Below are positions 20,605 through 31,000 of a DNA stretch of 32,912 nt, piece after piece; within the stretch, counting starts at the first letter, position 1; each line of letters begins with the position of its first letter. The notes below the pieces were generated by a model. It was not told the DNA's origin. It searched no databases and saw nothing but the letters and a program-made list of their open reading frames with translations. This DNA is from an uncultured Clostridia bacterium (GTDB lineage: Bacteria; Bacillota; Clostridia; UMGS1883). Position numbers and translations under genes: made by a program. The DNA lies in the NCBI GenBank assembly GCA_947624455.1, contig CANQKL010000003.1:1-32912 (forward strand). The letters are read 5' to 3'.

Positions 20605-23600
20605 ATGAAAAAGTTAAACCTTCGTGCGTTGGCCGCCGGGCTTGCCACTTCGGTGGCTATGACATGCCTGAGCGGCGTTCCCGCGTTTGCGGCGGCGCAG
20701 AAAGTTGGCGATGCGGCGCAGGCCGTTATGCCCACCCGTGCCCAGGCTGTCGAGGCGCTGGAGCGGGCCAATGATAAGTGGATAACCAGCAATGGTCACG
20801 GCCGTTCTTTCTGGGATAACGCGGCTTACCATGTTGGTAATATGGAAGCTTATTTTACCACAGGTATCGAGCTTTACCGTAACTATTCCGAGGCTTGGGC
20901 GATCCAGAATAACTGGAAGGGCGCTACAAGCAATAACAAGAACGCCTGGAAGGGCAACGCCTCCAACGGCGGCTATGGCGAGGGACAGGACTGGGTTCTG
21001 TTCGGCGACTGGCAGATCTGCTTCCAGACCTATATCGACCTTTACAATGACGAAGTGATGGCTTCTAAGAACACCATCAAGGACGAGGGTAAGGTCGCCC
21101 GCGCTATTGAGGTCATGAGCTATCAGGCTTCTCGTTCCGAGACTGACTGGTGGTGGTGGGCCGACTCCCTGTTCATGGCAATGCCCATCATGAGCAAGCT
21201 CTATGTTCTCACCGGCGACTATAAGTACCTTGACAAGCAGTACGAATGGTTCAAGTGGGCTGCCGAGGACGTTGAAGGCGGCACCAAGGACGGTATGTGG
21301 GATGCGGAGGAACAGTTGTTCCACCGTGACGGCAAGTACATATATCCCGACCACAAGACGGACAGCGGCAAGAAGGATTTCTGGGCACGCGGTTCCGGCT
21401 GGGTATTCGCAGGTCTTGCCCGCGTTCTCTCTGATATGCCTACCGACTATCAGCACAGAGATTACTTCCTTGATAAGTATACTCAGATGGCTCAGGGCGT
21501 GGCCCGTAACCAGCAGAAGGAGGGCTTCTGGTCCCGTTCTATAATCGACCGCGCTTATGCCGACGGTTTTGAGTCCAGCGGTACGTCCTTCTTCACCTAT
21601 GGCCTTGCTTGGGGCATCAACAGCGGCTATCTTGACCGCAATACCTATCTCGACACCGCTCTCAAGGGCTGGTACTTCCTGTACAACACCGCCCTTCAGG
21701 CCGACGGCACCGTAGGCTATGTTCAGCCCATCGGCGAGAACCCCCGTCAGTCCCTTAATATCGGCGGCGGCAACACCGCTAACTTCGGCGTGGGCGCTTT
21801 CCTGCTTGCGGCCTGCGAAATTTCCAAGCTGGCTGGCGGCGTTTACGGCGACCAGACCAATAACAACGACATTTATCCCTACATAATGAGAAAACTCGTT
21901 GGCAAGTATGTTATCGAGGTAAATACCGCTCACTTCTATCACGATGGCGTCATCAATCACCACGATGAAAGCAACCACAATATGCAGACATACGTTAAGG
22001 ATGGCACTACCATGCTTCCCGTTATCGCCATCAAGAACTATATGACTGACTGCGACGTTACCGAGGATGGCGACACCGTTTACGTAACCCGCGACATCAA
22101 GAACGGCAGCAACACCACCAGAAAGACGGTTGTCTTTAATATGGGAAGCGCCAACTACACTGTTGACGGAGCAGCCGGAGTTCTGCCCACCGCCGCCGAG
22201 CGTAAAGACGGCTATGCCTGCGTTCCTGTTCGTCAGGTAATGGAGGGTCTTGGCTACAAGATCTGGTACAGCGCTTACAGCGGTACCAGCAATTATGTCG
22301 CCAACAACCCCATGGACGCTCTTATAGTAATTTCCGAGAAGGCCGATCCCTTCTTTGACTGTGATTCCAACGCTGTTGAGATGCTGCGCTGGATGCTTGA
22401 GGTAAATCACCACTATCCCGAACGTGTTCAGAGTCCTAAGCCCTATACGGTTGAGAAGCCTATGCAGGCCGCTACCGAGGCTTACGGCACTCAGATACCC
22501 CTGACTACTTCCATGCTTTCCGCCAGCGCTACTCCCGAGGCGGCTAACCATGTTGGTCAGACCATCGACAACAATGTTGAGACTCGCTGGGCCGCTCAGG
22601 GCAAGCAGTACATGACTATAGACCTTGGCGTTCCCATGCAGATCTCCTGCGTAGGCGTGCGCATGATGCGCTACACCGACAGCCGCGTTATCAACTACGG
22701 CGTGTCCATTTCCTCTGACAACACCAACTGGACCAGCGTGTTCAACGGCACCAGCGTTCCTAACGGCGCCACCTGGGAGTTCCCCAAGGTTGACGGCAAG
22801 GTTGCCCGTTATGTCCGCATCAACGTAAACGGTTCCTCCACTAATGATTGGGCCAGCGTGGCCGATGTGGCCGTATTCCAGGGCGACGCCAACTCCCCCA
22901 AGGCTTCCGGCGTTTCCGGCAGCTCCGCTGGCGGAGTTGTCACCCAGGGCGTAACCAATAGCGCTTCCGGCACCAAGGTAACTCTTAACTCCGGTATGCT
23001 CAGGGCCAGCGCCGAGCCTCAGAGTGAGAATCCCGCTTCCGCCATTGTTGACGGCAATCCCAATACTTACTGGGCCGTTGAGGGCAGCGCTAACATCGTT
23101 ATCGACCTTGGCAGCGCTCAGACGATTGGCACGGTAGGCGTACAGATGAGAAACTACAGCAGCGAGGCTCCCAACAGAACTCTGCCTTACACAGTTTCCG
23201 TATCTGCCGACGGCTCCAGCTATACCTCTGTCGCTTCCAAGACCAGCCCCGCTGGCGGCGGAGTGATGGAATCCATTACGGTTGGTCAGAACGCAAGATA
23301 TGTAAAGATCGATGTAAACGGCTCTAATGAGGGCCAGTGGGCTAGTGTGGCCGAGGTCGAGGTATACGGTGGCACAGTTTCCGGCGGCAGCGCCGGCGGA
23401 GCCTTTGTGTCCGGTCTTTCCTCCACATCCACTAAGCCTGTTGGCAATCGGATAAATTCCAAGTCCGCTGCGGCTCTCATCATCGCCGACACTAAGTTCC
23501 CCGCCTCCGCCGCTATTGACGGCGATAAAAATACTGCCTGGAAGGGTCTTGCTAACCAGAGCATCGTTGTAGAGGCCGCCGCTGAAAAGACCATTACAAG

Positions 23601-23805
23601 TATTGGTATTCGCGGTCAGGAGAACGATATCACCTATTCTGTATCCGTATCTTCCGATGGCAGCGCCTGGACTGCTGTTTACAGCGGCAGCGCGGCCGCC
23701 GGAGCTACAACTTATCATCCCTGCCAGGTAAAGGGCAAGTATGTCATGGTTACCCTTCTTACCGAGGGCAAGGTAGCCGAGGTAGAAATTTACGGCGCTG
23801 AATAA
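20605..23805 (+). CDS. secreted GH105-type unsaturated glycuronyl/rhamnogalacturonyl hydrolase with three F5/8C domains
   Basis: The 1066-aa protein has a signal peptide ending near PAFAA (about residue 30). Residues about 45-425 form an alpha/alpha barrel of the GH105/GH88 type: the DWWWWADSLFMAMP stretch (Asp187) and FWARGSGWVFAGLARVL (259-275) match the family's catalytic-face motifs. GH105 enzymes release the 4,5-unsaturated uronic acid left by polysaccharide lyases, most often in rhamnogalacturonan breakdown. Around 490-590 is a copper-amine-oxidase-N-like module (VPVRQVMEGLGYKIWY). Three F5/8-type C (CBM32-like) modules follow, with marks such as IDNNVETRWAAQ, IVDGNPNTYWAVEG and IDGDKNTAWKG. 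Typical GH105 proteins have about 370 residues and are often intracellular, so secretion and this tail are unusual. The ribosome site is AAGGAGG. The 1093-aa antisense ORF is a shadow. Confidence 0.83.
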   Translation: MKKLNLRALAAGLATSVAMTCLSGVPAFAAAQKVGDAAQAVMPTRAQAVEALERANDKWITSNGHGRSFWDNAAYHVGNMEAYFTTGIELYRNYSEAWAIQNNWKGATSNNKNAWKGNASNGGYGEGQDWVLFGDWQICFQTYIDLYNDEVMASKNTIKDEGKVARAIEVMSYQASRSETDWWWWADSLFMAMPIMSKLYVLTGDYKYLDKQYEWFKWAAEDVEGGTKDGMWDAEEQLFHRDGKYIYPDHKTDSGKKDFWARGSGWVFAGLARVLSDMPTDYQHRDYFLDKYTQMAQGVARNQQKEGFWSRSIIDRAYADGFESSGTSFFTYGLAWGINSGYLDRNTYLDTALKGWYFLYNTALQADGTVGYVQPIGENPRQSLNIGGGNTANFGVGAFLLAACEISKLAGGVYGDQTNNNDIYPYIMRKLVGKYVIEVNTAHFYHDGVINHHDESNHNMQTYVKDGTTMLPVIAIKNYMTDCDVTEDGDTVYVTRDIKNGSNTTRKTVVFNMGSANYTVDGAAGVLPTAAERKDGYACVPVRQVMEGLGYKIWYSAYSGTSNYVANNPMDALIVISEKADPFFDCDSNAVEMLRWMLEVNHHYPERVQSPKPYTVEKPMQAATEAYGTQIPLTTSMLSASATPEAANHVGQTIDNNVETRWAAQGKQYMTIDLGVPMQISCVGVRMMRYTDSRVINYGVSISSDNTNWTSVFNGTSVPNGATWEFPKVDGKVARYVRINVNGSSTNDWASVADVAVFQGDANSPKASGVSGSSAGGVVTQGVTNSASGTKVTLNSGMLRASAEPQSENPASAIVDGNPNTYWAVEGSANIVIDLGSAQTIGTVGVQMRNYSSEAPNRTLPYTVSVSADGSSYTSVASKTSPAGGGVMESITVGQNARYVKIDVNGSNEGQWASVAEVEVYGGTVSGGSAGGAFVSGLSSTSTKPVGNRINSKSAAALIIADTKFPASAAIDGDKNTAWKGLANQSIVVEAAAEKTITSIGIRGQENDITYSVSVSSDGSAWTAVYSGSAAAGATTYHPCQVKGKYVMVTLLTEGKVAEVEIYGAE

Positions 23806-23833
23806 GCGGCTTAAAGCTGAATAAGCAAAGGTC

Positions 23834-23862
23834 ACGGCCTCCGCTTTGCGGAGGCCGTTTTG
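23834..23862 (+). terminator. intrinsic terminator of the GH105 gene
   Basis: ACGGCCTCCGC and GCGGAGGCCGT form an 11-bp perfect stem with a TTT loop, followed by TTTTGC, 28 bp after the stop. Confidence 0.85.
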
Positions 23863-23962
23863 CTGCCGATAAAGCTGTCGAATTGCTAAACTCAAAAATT
23901 TGATTTTATCGACGGGTTTAACAACACATAAATTTGGCTTAAATAAAGGATTTCAGTAAAAA

Positions 23963-24102
23963 CGGGGTCCCCGCAAAACGGCGAAGCCGATTTTGTGGGG
24001 AAAAGGAGTCGCAGCGAGGTGAGCTGTGTTTCGATTTTTCAAATCGAAACAAGCGATGCCGAGCTTGCGACGACGCAGATCTGCGCCATTTTTTTACAGC
24101 CC
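23963..24102. repeat. structured repeat element (copy 2, inverted relative to copy 1)
   Basis: Read on the minus strand this segment follows copy 1 in order: GGGCTGT, an A-run, TGGCGCAGATC, a GCATCGCTTGTTTCGATTT hairpin, then CTCCTTTTCCCCAC and a CCCC.../...GGGG hairpin. The right end ATCTGCGCCATTTTTTTACA also matches the right end of copy 1. The hairpins at 23969-24000 and 24027-24051 keep their pairing although their sequences differ from copy 1. The remaining bases of the 395-bp gap are AT-rich and hold only the SLH-gene promoter. Confidence 0.75.
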
Positions 24103-24131
24103 TGTTCACAATTATTTCAGAATTATACCGA

Positions 24132-24160
24132 TTGACATTTGCGAAAATATGTGTTATTAT
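24132..24160 (+). promoter_or_regulatory. promoter of the SLH-domain protein gene
   Basis: A perfect TTGACA, a 17-bp spacer and TATTAT precede the start by 40 bp. A TATAAT 20 bp from the -35 overlaps the -10. The ribosome site is GGAAGG. Confidence 0.65.
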
Positions 24161-24200
24161 AATATCGTGACTGAACATTTTTTAGGAAGGAAGATAACCG

Positions 24201-25610
24201 ATGAAAAAGAAGATACTGGCCCTTGTATTGGCCCTTACTTTGGCCCTGTGTGCCATACCCTCGGCCTACGCCTACTCTGTCCGGGAGGCGTATATGGATT
24301 TTGCCGCTCAGTACCCCGGCTTTATCAACGATGTTGTGGATCAGGGCGTGAGCGAGAGCGTAATACTTGAATTCCTGCGCGATGTACAGAATTACCTTTA
24401 TCAGGTGAATCGCATCGAAAAAATCAACGACGGCAATTTCGACGACATACTTATCGAGGCCATCAAAACGGTCAGCAATTCTAGCAAGTTTGCCGACCTC
24501 CAAAATGCCTTGTACAACGCCTATCCCGACGCGGCCTATGAGGCGGTGATCCACGGTAGGATACACGAGGATTTCATACCCATATATAACTCGATCAAAT
24601 CAATGATCTTTGAACACGATATGCTGGCCGAAATGGATACCGGAAAAGACGACCCCGTTGATGTTGCCATAACTGAAATAGGCGAGCCGAAGGATGTTGA
24701 AGTCGAGCGGGGCGGCAGCTACACCCTTGACGGTTCTGTCAGCGCTGAAACCGAAACCGGCGTTTCCATAAAACTGGAAGTGGAGTGGACAAATGAGCCT
24801 TCTACATCCAAGGTGGGCGTATTTACCGCGGAAGGTCAGGTCAAAATACCCTCTGGCTACGTGCTGGCGGACGGCCTCGACGCCAATGTGTCCGCTATGG
24901 TTACGGTCGTTGAGTCTGAAAACAACGACAATGACGACAAAAAGCCCAATACCGGCAATGAAAATACCGGAACCAGCGGCAACGACGTACAGACGCCAGG
25001 CGAAAACGAAACCGTAAAGCACATTTACAGCTTCTCTGACGTGGACGAAAAGACGGAGCTTGGCAAGGCTGTTTACGCTCTTTCCGACATCGGCATCATT
25101 AACGGTTATGTGGACGGCACCTTTAAGGCTGAAAACAAGATCCGCCGCGACGAGTTCGCGAAGATCATGGTCACCGCTATGGATAATCTGGACATAAACG
25201 CCGTGGCAAGCTTTACCGACGTTCCCAACACTCCCGACAACTGGGCGTATATCTTCATCGCCTCCGCCGAAAAGGCCGGCCTTATTAACGGCAAGGGCGA
25301 CGGAACCTTTGGCCCTGGGCTGAATATCCGCCGGGACGAGGTGATGGCGATAATCTACCGTGCCATTGAGGGCAAGAAAGCCTTTGCCCAGAATGAGGTT
25401 CTCGTTCCCAAATTCAGCGATGACGCCGCCGTTGCCGATTGGGCGCGGATGCCTGTATATATGCTGGCCCAGAACGGCATTGTTTCAGGTGTGAAAACTG
25501 TGGTGAACGGAGCCGAGATCAATAATATAGATCCTCTCAGCGACGCCACCCGTGGTCAGTGTGTCATAATGGTTTACAATGCCTTGAAGATGATGGGTAA
25601 GATAAAGTGA
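24201..25610 (+). CDS. S-layer homology (SLH) domain surface protein
   Basis: The 469-aa protein starts with a signal peptide (MKKKILALVLALTLALCAIPSAYA). Residues 25-150 are a helical region that I do not recognise. Residues about 155-235 form a beta-rich domain, followed by a disordered Asn/Asp/Gly/Thr linker (about 238-270). Three SLH domains close the protein: FSDVDEKTELGKAVYALSDI, FTDVPNTPDNWAYIFIASAE and FSDDAAVADWARMPVYMLAQ, each with a downstream RRDEF/RRDEV-type or equivalent motif. SLH trimers bind pyruvylated secondary cell-wall polymers and hold proteins on the cell surface. The N-terminal part is probably the functional module; its role is unknown. The gene is monocistronic, with its own promoter and a strong terminator. 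Confidence 0.88.
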   Translation: MKKKILALVLALTLALCAIPSAYAYSVREAYMDFAAQYPGFINDVVDQGVSESVILEFLRDVQNYLYQVNRIEKINDGNFDDILIEAIKTVSNSSKFADLQNALYNAYPDAAYEAVIHGRIHEDFIPIYNSIKSMIFEHDMLAEMDTGKDDPVDVAITEIGEPKDVEVERGGSYTLDGSVSAETETGVSIKLEVEWTNEPSTSKVGVFTAEGQVKIPSGYVLADGLDANVSAMVTVVESENNDNDDKKPNTGNENTGTSGNDVQTPGENETVKHIYSFSDVDEKTELGKAVYALSDIGIINGYVDGTFKAENKIRRDEFAKIMVTAMDNLDINAVASFTDVPNTPDNWAYIFIASAEKAGLINGKGDGTFGPGLNIRRDEVMAIIYRAIEGKKAFAQNEVLVPKFSDDAAVADWARMPVYMLAQNGIVSGVKTVVNGAEINNIDPLSDATRGQCVIMVYNALKMMGKIK

Positions 25611-25650
25611 ACCCTGTGTTCAATCAAATTATGCGGTTATAGCAAAACGA

Positions 25651-25676
25651 AAAAGAGCCAGTTGGCTCTTTTTTGT
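25651..25676 (+). terminator. intrinsic terminator of the SLH gene
   Basis: AAAAGAGCCA and TGGCTCTTTT pair around GT and run into TTTTG, a classic rho-independent terminator that can also act leftward. Confidence 0.9.
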
Positions 25677-25708
25677 TTATTTTTATTGATAAATTTATTA
25701 AAAAACTA

Positions 25709-25737
25709 TTTACAAATCAAAAAACTTGGTGTACAAT
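25709..25737 (+). promoter_or_regulatory. promoter of glyQS
   Basis: TTTACA, a 17-bp spacer and TACAAT lie 40 bp before the start. No T-box leader fits in the short gap. Confidence 0.65.
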
Positions 25738-25776
25738 GTTATTAGGTATAATTATGCGTGAAAGGATTTGTAGCCA

Positions 25777-27168
25777 ATGAGAAATGAAGATAAGACAATG
25801 GATAAAATCGTCGCCCTGTGCAAGGGCAGGGGCTATGTATACCCCGGCAGCGAGATTTACGGCGGCCTGTCCAACAGTTGGGATTACGGCCCCTTGGGCG
25901 TCGAATTTAAAAATAATGTAAAGCGCGCCTGGTGGAAAAAATTTGTCCAGGAAAGCCCCTACAATGTTGGGCTGGACAGCGCTATCCTGATGAATCCCGA
26001 GGTCTGGGTGGCCAGCGGTCATGTGGGCGGCTTCAGCGATCCGCTGATGGATTGTAAGGATTGCAAGACCCGCCACCGGGCCGATAAGCTCATCGAGGAT
26101 TTTTGCCATGAGAGAGGCGAAAATATCGTTGTTGACGGCTGGGACGACCGGAAAATGATGGACTTTATAAAGGAAAACAACATTCCCTGCCCCGACTGCG
26201 GCAGCCATAACTTTACCGACATCCGCAAGTTCAACCTGATGTTCAAGACCTTCCAGGGCGTGACCGAGGACGCTAAAAATGAACTCTACCTCCGTCCCGA
26301 GACCGCTCAGGGTATTTTTGTGAATTTCAAGAACATCGCCCGTACCACTCGCAAAAAAATTCCCTTCGGAGTGGGCCAGGTGGGCAAAAGCTTCCGCAAT
26401 GAGATAACGCCCGGCAACTTCATTTTCCGTATTCGTGAATTTGAGCAGATGGAGCTGGAATTTTTCTGTAAGCCCGGCACTGACATGGAATGGTTCGAGT
26501 TCTGGAGAGGTTACTGCCGCGACTTCCTGCTTTCTCTTGGAATGAAGGAGGAGAATATGCGCCTGCGCGACCACAGTCCCGAGGAGCTGTCCTTCTATTC
26601 CAAGGGTACCACGGATATTGAGTTCATGTTCCCCTTCGGCTGGGGCGAGCTTTGGGGCATCGCCGACCGCACCGACTACGACCTGACCCAGCATCAAAAT
26701 CACAGCGGCGAGTCTATGGAGTACATAGACCCCGTCACAAACGAGCGCTATGTGCCGTATGTCATCGAGCCTTCTTTGGGCGCGGACCGAGTAGCGCTGG
26801 CCTTCCTCTGCGACGCCTATGACGAGGAGGTCGTGGACGAAAAGGATACCCGTGTGGTACTTCGCCTTCACCCCGCTCTGGCTCCGGTCAAGGCGGCCGT
26901 GCTGCCCCTTAGCAAAAAGCTGGCCGAACCCGCTACCGAGCTGTTCCAGAAGCTTATCAAGAAATACCCCTGCGAATATGACGAGGCAGGCTCGATAGGC
27001 AAGCGCTACCGCCGTCAGGACGAGATAGGGACTCCGGTGTGCATAACCGTGGATTTCGATACCCTGGAGGACGGCTGCGTTACCGTCCGCGACCGTGACA
27101 CCATGGAGCAAAAACGCATCCGCATGGACGAGATCGAAACGCACTTGGATAAACTGCTTGAGTTTTGA
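25777..27168 (+). CDS. glyQS: glycyl-tRNA synthetase, single-chain type
   Basis: The 463-aa class II synthetase charges tRNA-Gly with glycine in the cytoplasm. It opens with [20 protein letters not shown] and [15 protein letters not shown], signatures of the homodimeric (archaeal/Gram-positive) GlyRS. A zinc-type insert shows CKDCKTRH and CPDCGSHNF. Motif 2 is [20 protein letters not shown] and motif 3 is [17 protein letters not shown]. The C-terminal anticodon-binding domain runs from about residue 365 ([13 protein letters not shown]). The length fits the family. The start at 25777 agrees with a short pre-motif extension as in staphylococcal GlyRS; the ATG at 25798 is a possible alternative. 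It is probably cotranscribed with the nucleotidyltransferase gene 45 bp downstream. Confidence 0.96.
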   Translation: MRNEDKTMDKIVALCKGRGYVYPGSEIYGGLSNSWDYGPLGVEFKNNVKRAWWKKFVQESPYNVGLDSAILMNPEVWVASGHVGGFSDPLMDCKDCKTRHRADKLIEDFCHERGENIVVDGWDDRKMMDFIKENNIPCPDCGSHNFTDIRKFNLMFKTFQGVTEDAKNELYLRPETAQGIFVNFKNIARTTRKKIPFGVGQVGKSFRNEITPGNFIFRIREFEQMELEFFCKPGTDMEWFEFWRGYCRDFLLSLGMKEENMRLRDHSPEELSFYSKGTTDIEFMFPFGWGELWGIADRTDYDLTQHQNHSGESMEYIDPVTNERYVPYVIEPSLGADRVALAFLCDAYDEEVVDEKDTRVVLRLHPALAPVKAAVLPLSKKLAEPATELFQKLIKKYPCEYDEAGSIGKRYRRQDEIGTPVCITVDFDTLEDGCVTVRDRDTMEQKRIRMDEIETHLDKLLEF

Positions 27169-27213
27169 TTTTAACAATATAAGAAATAACAATGGAAGAA
27201 ATGGGGAAAGGAA

Positions 27214-27960
27214 ATGAAGTGTATCGTTCTTGCGGCAGGCTATGCTACGCGCCTGTACCCGCTGACGGAAAATTATCCTAAGCCTCTCTTAGAGGTCAAC
27301 GGGATGAGCATATTGGATCATCTGTTGAGGGATATCGACAAGCTGGAAGAAGTGGACGGCCACGTTATAGTTTCAAATCACCGATACTATCAGCGGTTTG
27401 TGGAGTGGAAGGATAAGAATACGGCGATCAAAAAACCCATTGAAATACTGGACGACGGCAGTATGTCCAACGAGACTCGGTTAGGCGCGGTAAAGGATAT
27501 CCAGTTCGCCATAGAAAGCCTGAACATCGACGAGGATGTTCTGATTATTGCCGGTGATAACCTTATTGATTTTTCCTTTAGGCAATTTGTTGACTTTGCC
27601 GAGTCTCACAATGCTTCGGCTGTCATGGTCAACTATGAGGAGAGCTTGGAGGAGCTTCGCCGCTGCGGAGTCATGATACCCGATGAAAACATGAAGATAG
27701 TTTCCATGGAGGAAAAGCCTCGAGAGCCAAAGAGCAACTGGTGCGTGGGTCCCTTCTACTTTTACAGGAGGGAGGATCTGCACTATGTGGCGAAGGGCAT
27801 AGCGGAGGGCTGCGGCACCGACGCGCCCGGCAGCTTTGTCTGCTACCTCTGTGAGCATACTCCAGTTTACGCCTATGAGATGCCCGGCCAACGCTATGAT
27901 ATTGGGGATCTGGAGAGCTATAAAAAGGTGCAGAAAATATATAAGTATAAGCCGGAATGA
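27214..27960 (+). CDS. sugar-phosphate-type nucleotidyltransferase
   Basis: The 248-aa protein is a nucleotidyl-transfer enzyme of the RmlA/GlmU-N/choline-phosphate cytidylyltransferase fold. The N-terminus KCIVLAAGYATRLYPLTENY is the NTP-binding loop. PKPLLEV carries the catalytic Lys, and IIAGDNLIDF holds the metal-binding Asp. The pattern VGPFYFYRREDL and GQRYDIGDLESYKK resembles bacterial NDP-sugar pyrophosphorylases. Such enzymes make activated precursors for cell-surface glycans; the exact sugar or alcohol-phosphate cannot be read from sequence. The ribosome site is GGGGAAAGG. It follows glyQS closely and likely shares its message. Confidence 0.82.
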   Translation: MKCIVLAAGYATRLYPLTENYPKPLLEVNGMSILDHLLRDIDKLEEVDGHVIVSNHRYYQRFVEWKDKNTAIKKPIEILDDGSMSNETRLGAVKDIQFAIESLNIDEDVLIIAGDNLIDFSFRQFVDFAESHNASAVMVNYEESLEELRRCGVMIPDENMKIVSMEEKPREPKSNWCVGPFYFYRREDLHYVAKGIAEGCGTDAPGSFVCYLCEHTPVYAYEMPGQRYDIGDLESYKKVQKIYKYKPE

Positions 27961-28032
27961 GGCGCGGCCCGTTACCCCTCAAACGCACGTAATTTAGATT
28001 TTAATAAAACCACTAAACAGGAGGAATGAAAA

Positions 28033-31000
28033 ATGGGACTTTCACGAGTACTGGCAATGGTTGTAACGCTGACGATGGTATTCACCGTGCTGGCGGTTTT
28101 CCCTATGGGAGCCAGCGCCACGAGCATGACCGACGCCGCGTTTTTTGCCAAGCTTAATTACGACGCTTACCCTGAACTCGGCTTGGTAAAGGCGGCCGTG
28201 GACAGGAAGGATTACGACAAGGCAAAGGCAGAACTGCTCAAATACCTCAAGGCCCGCCACGCCGATGGAAAAATCACCGGCAACGGCGTTACCGAGGCTG
28301 ACGAGAACTACGGCATGGCCGTGCTGCCCATGAGGAATATCCTCACCGGCCCCTATGAGTTCGATATGTGGCAGGCGGAGTTCACCGTAACAGACAAAAA
28401 CTTTAAAGATTACAGCATTGACGTTACCGACCGTGTGCGGCACGAGCTTGCCAACGGCGCGGTGAGCTTTATGCTCATGGCCGGTAACAAGCAGCGTTAT
28501 CCCGTTATCGTCAAGTCCAAGGAGGCTGGCGACGCCGGCCCCAGGCTGGTAGTCAAGCTTAGCGATGGAACTGATGAGACGATAGGCGCGGATCAGGATA
28601 CATATATCAGCTCCAAGGACACTAAGACCGATTACGGCGCGGCCGCCGAGCTGTACGTCAAGGAGGACGCCGACAACGGCAATAACTCCACCGGCGAAAA
28701 CACCCGCCGCGCCTACATGAACTTTTCCCTGGGCAAGGTTGCCAACAAGGAAATAACCAGCGCCGCCCTTGTTGTCAACGCCGCCTATGCCAACGACTGC
28801 GCCACCGGCCCCAAGGACGTGCTTGTTATAAACATAGGCGACACCACCTGGAACGAGTCTAAGCATACCTGGGACGCCATAAAGGGAAACATATACTCCT
28901 ATGAAAACCTGGACGAACCCATTTGGAACGCCAACGCTCCCAATGCCGACAGCGAGTATCACAACGTTACAAGCCGCTTCTGGTTCGGCAAGCCAATGGC
29001 CTATGAGTACCTGTCTTACCTTAAGATGGGGGAGAAGGCATATAACGACTCTCACCCCTATCATGAGCAGTACCCCGGCGATGAGTTTGGCCCCAAGCTG
29101 GTTGACCTGATGAACGCATTCGCCACCCAGATGAATTACGGCTGGACCCGTACTCTTGAGACTGGCGAGCGTCTGAACCGCTGGGTTGACATAGTTGACG
29201 CCTTTTTGGGTACCAATGTGTTCGACGATAAGCTGGACGAGTTAGTGAACATACTCTCCTTTATGTGGGGCGACTGCAACTACCTGAACGGCCTCGACAT
29301 AACCAGCGACGGCCCGTGGTGGAGCAACTGGAAGCTTGTGGCCAACGCCGGTTTCTTCAAGGCTGTGGAGTTCCTGCCAGAGCTGAAGGATCACGACGCC
29401 TTCCGCGAAAGGGTGGAGGGGAACGTTGAATACACCATGGACTTCCTCTTTAACGACGACATGAGCTTTAAGGAGGCGGGTCCCTCCTACGGCGAATGGT
29501 GCATGAAGCTCTATGGCGACTGCCTCATCGCCGCTGAAAAGTCCGACAATCCCGTGAGCGCATCCTTCAAAACAAAGCTCATTTACGCCGCCCGCAACGC
29601 CGCTCAGAGCTTTTTCCCCGACGGCTGGGATTCCAACGTTGGCGACTCCAACTACCGGGATAAGATGTCCGAGTTCAAGCTGATAGCCGAATATCTTGAT
29701 GACCCCATGCTTGACGCTTACGTAAATGGCGACGGCGCTTATGAGGGCGAAAAGTCCGTCCTTTACAACGACGTCAACTCCGTATATATGCGCACCAGTT
29801 GGGATCCCAAAGAGACTACATACGTGTCCTTCTCGAACAACCCCAACGACGGTCACGCCCATCCCGACTCCAATCAGGTGCTGATGTACGCCTACGGCAA
29901 GCCCCTGCTTGTGGACAGCGGACGCTATGGCTACGCCAACCCCAACAACTCCATTTATACCGAGCTGCGCTATGCCAGCGCCCACAACACCGTCGAGGCC
30001 GAGGGCGTGAGCATGGGCGGCAACAACAACTATCATTCCAGTTCCGCCGAAAAGATAAGTTCCTACGCGGACAACGACCTGTTCACCTTTGCCGCCAGCA
30101 CTCAGCACGGCTATCCCAACACCAAGCACACCCGCAACGTTCTGTTCCTTAAGCGCTTGGGCGGCGGAGTTACTTTTGTGACCGACTATGTGGACGGCAA
30201 TAAGGCCGATCAGGTTTATCGTCAGAACTGGCACTTCATGCCCTCCAGCAACGCCGCAGTTGGCACGGACGGACACAGCGTTTCCACCAACTTTGCGGGC
30301 GAGGCCAACGTTGACCTTTACAACGCCGACGCCGACGCGTCGACCGAGATAAAGGACGGATATTTCAGCGCGGACTACGGCCTTGTGGCTAACAGTAAGT
30401 ACGGCTCCTTTAAAAAGACCGGCGAGGACGTGAAGTTCGGCACCGTTATCGTTCCTCGCAGGGCTGGCGAGGCGGCAAAAAATATTACTGTAACCGATAA
30501 GGCCAAGGATAACAACAGCTCCGCCGTTTCCATGACAACTCCGCTTCGCGGTAGCGACAGCAGGAAATTTGATTATACCGTATATGTAAAGAACAATGCC
30601 AACGCCGACGGCGCTTTCGGCGAGTACAAGACAGACGCCAAGGCGGCCATTGTGATGGACGGCATAAACGGCGAGGAAGGTACTCAAGCTGGCCCCGTTC
30701 AATACGGCATTGTAAATGGCAAGACCCTTACAAAGAACGGTCAGGTCATTATAGAATCCTCTGCGGAGCTGAACTCCATAGGCGTTGAGCAGACCGGCCC
30801 TACCAGTCCGGGCTTAGACATAACCGGTGAAAACCTCGCCCCTAATACGGATAAGACTAAGGCCATTAAAATTTACGCTGGCGGCGCTGTCGAATCCGTC
30901 ACTCTCAACGGCGAGAACATAAAATTTGAACAGGACGGGGACTATGTTTACGCCGTTGGCGTGGGCAGCGTCACCACCGTTGATGAGACCGTTATTTCCG

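Noticed and set aside
20614-23895. 1093-aa open frame antisense to the GH105 gene
   Set aside because: It has no recognisable domains and mirrors the GC-biased codons of the plus-strand gene, which has a signal peptide, clear domains, a ribosome site and a terminator. It is a codon-bias shadow.
25611-25776. T-box riboswitch before glyQS
   Set aside because: After the SLH terminator only about 100 bp remain, and no T-box-type conserved bulge or antiterminator was seen.
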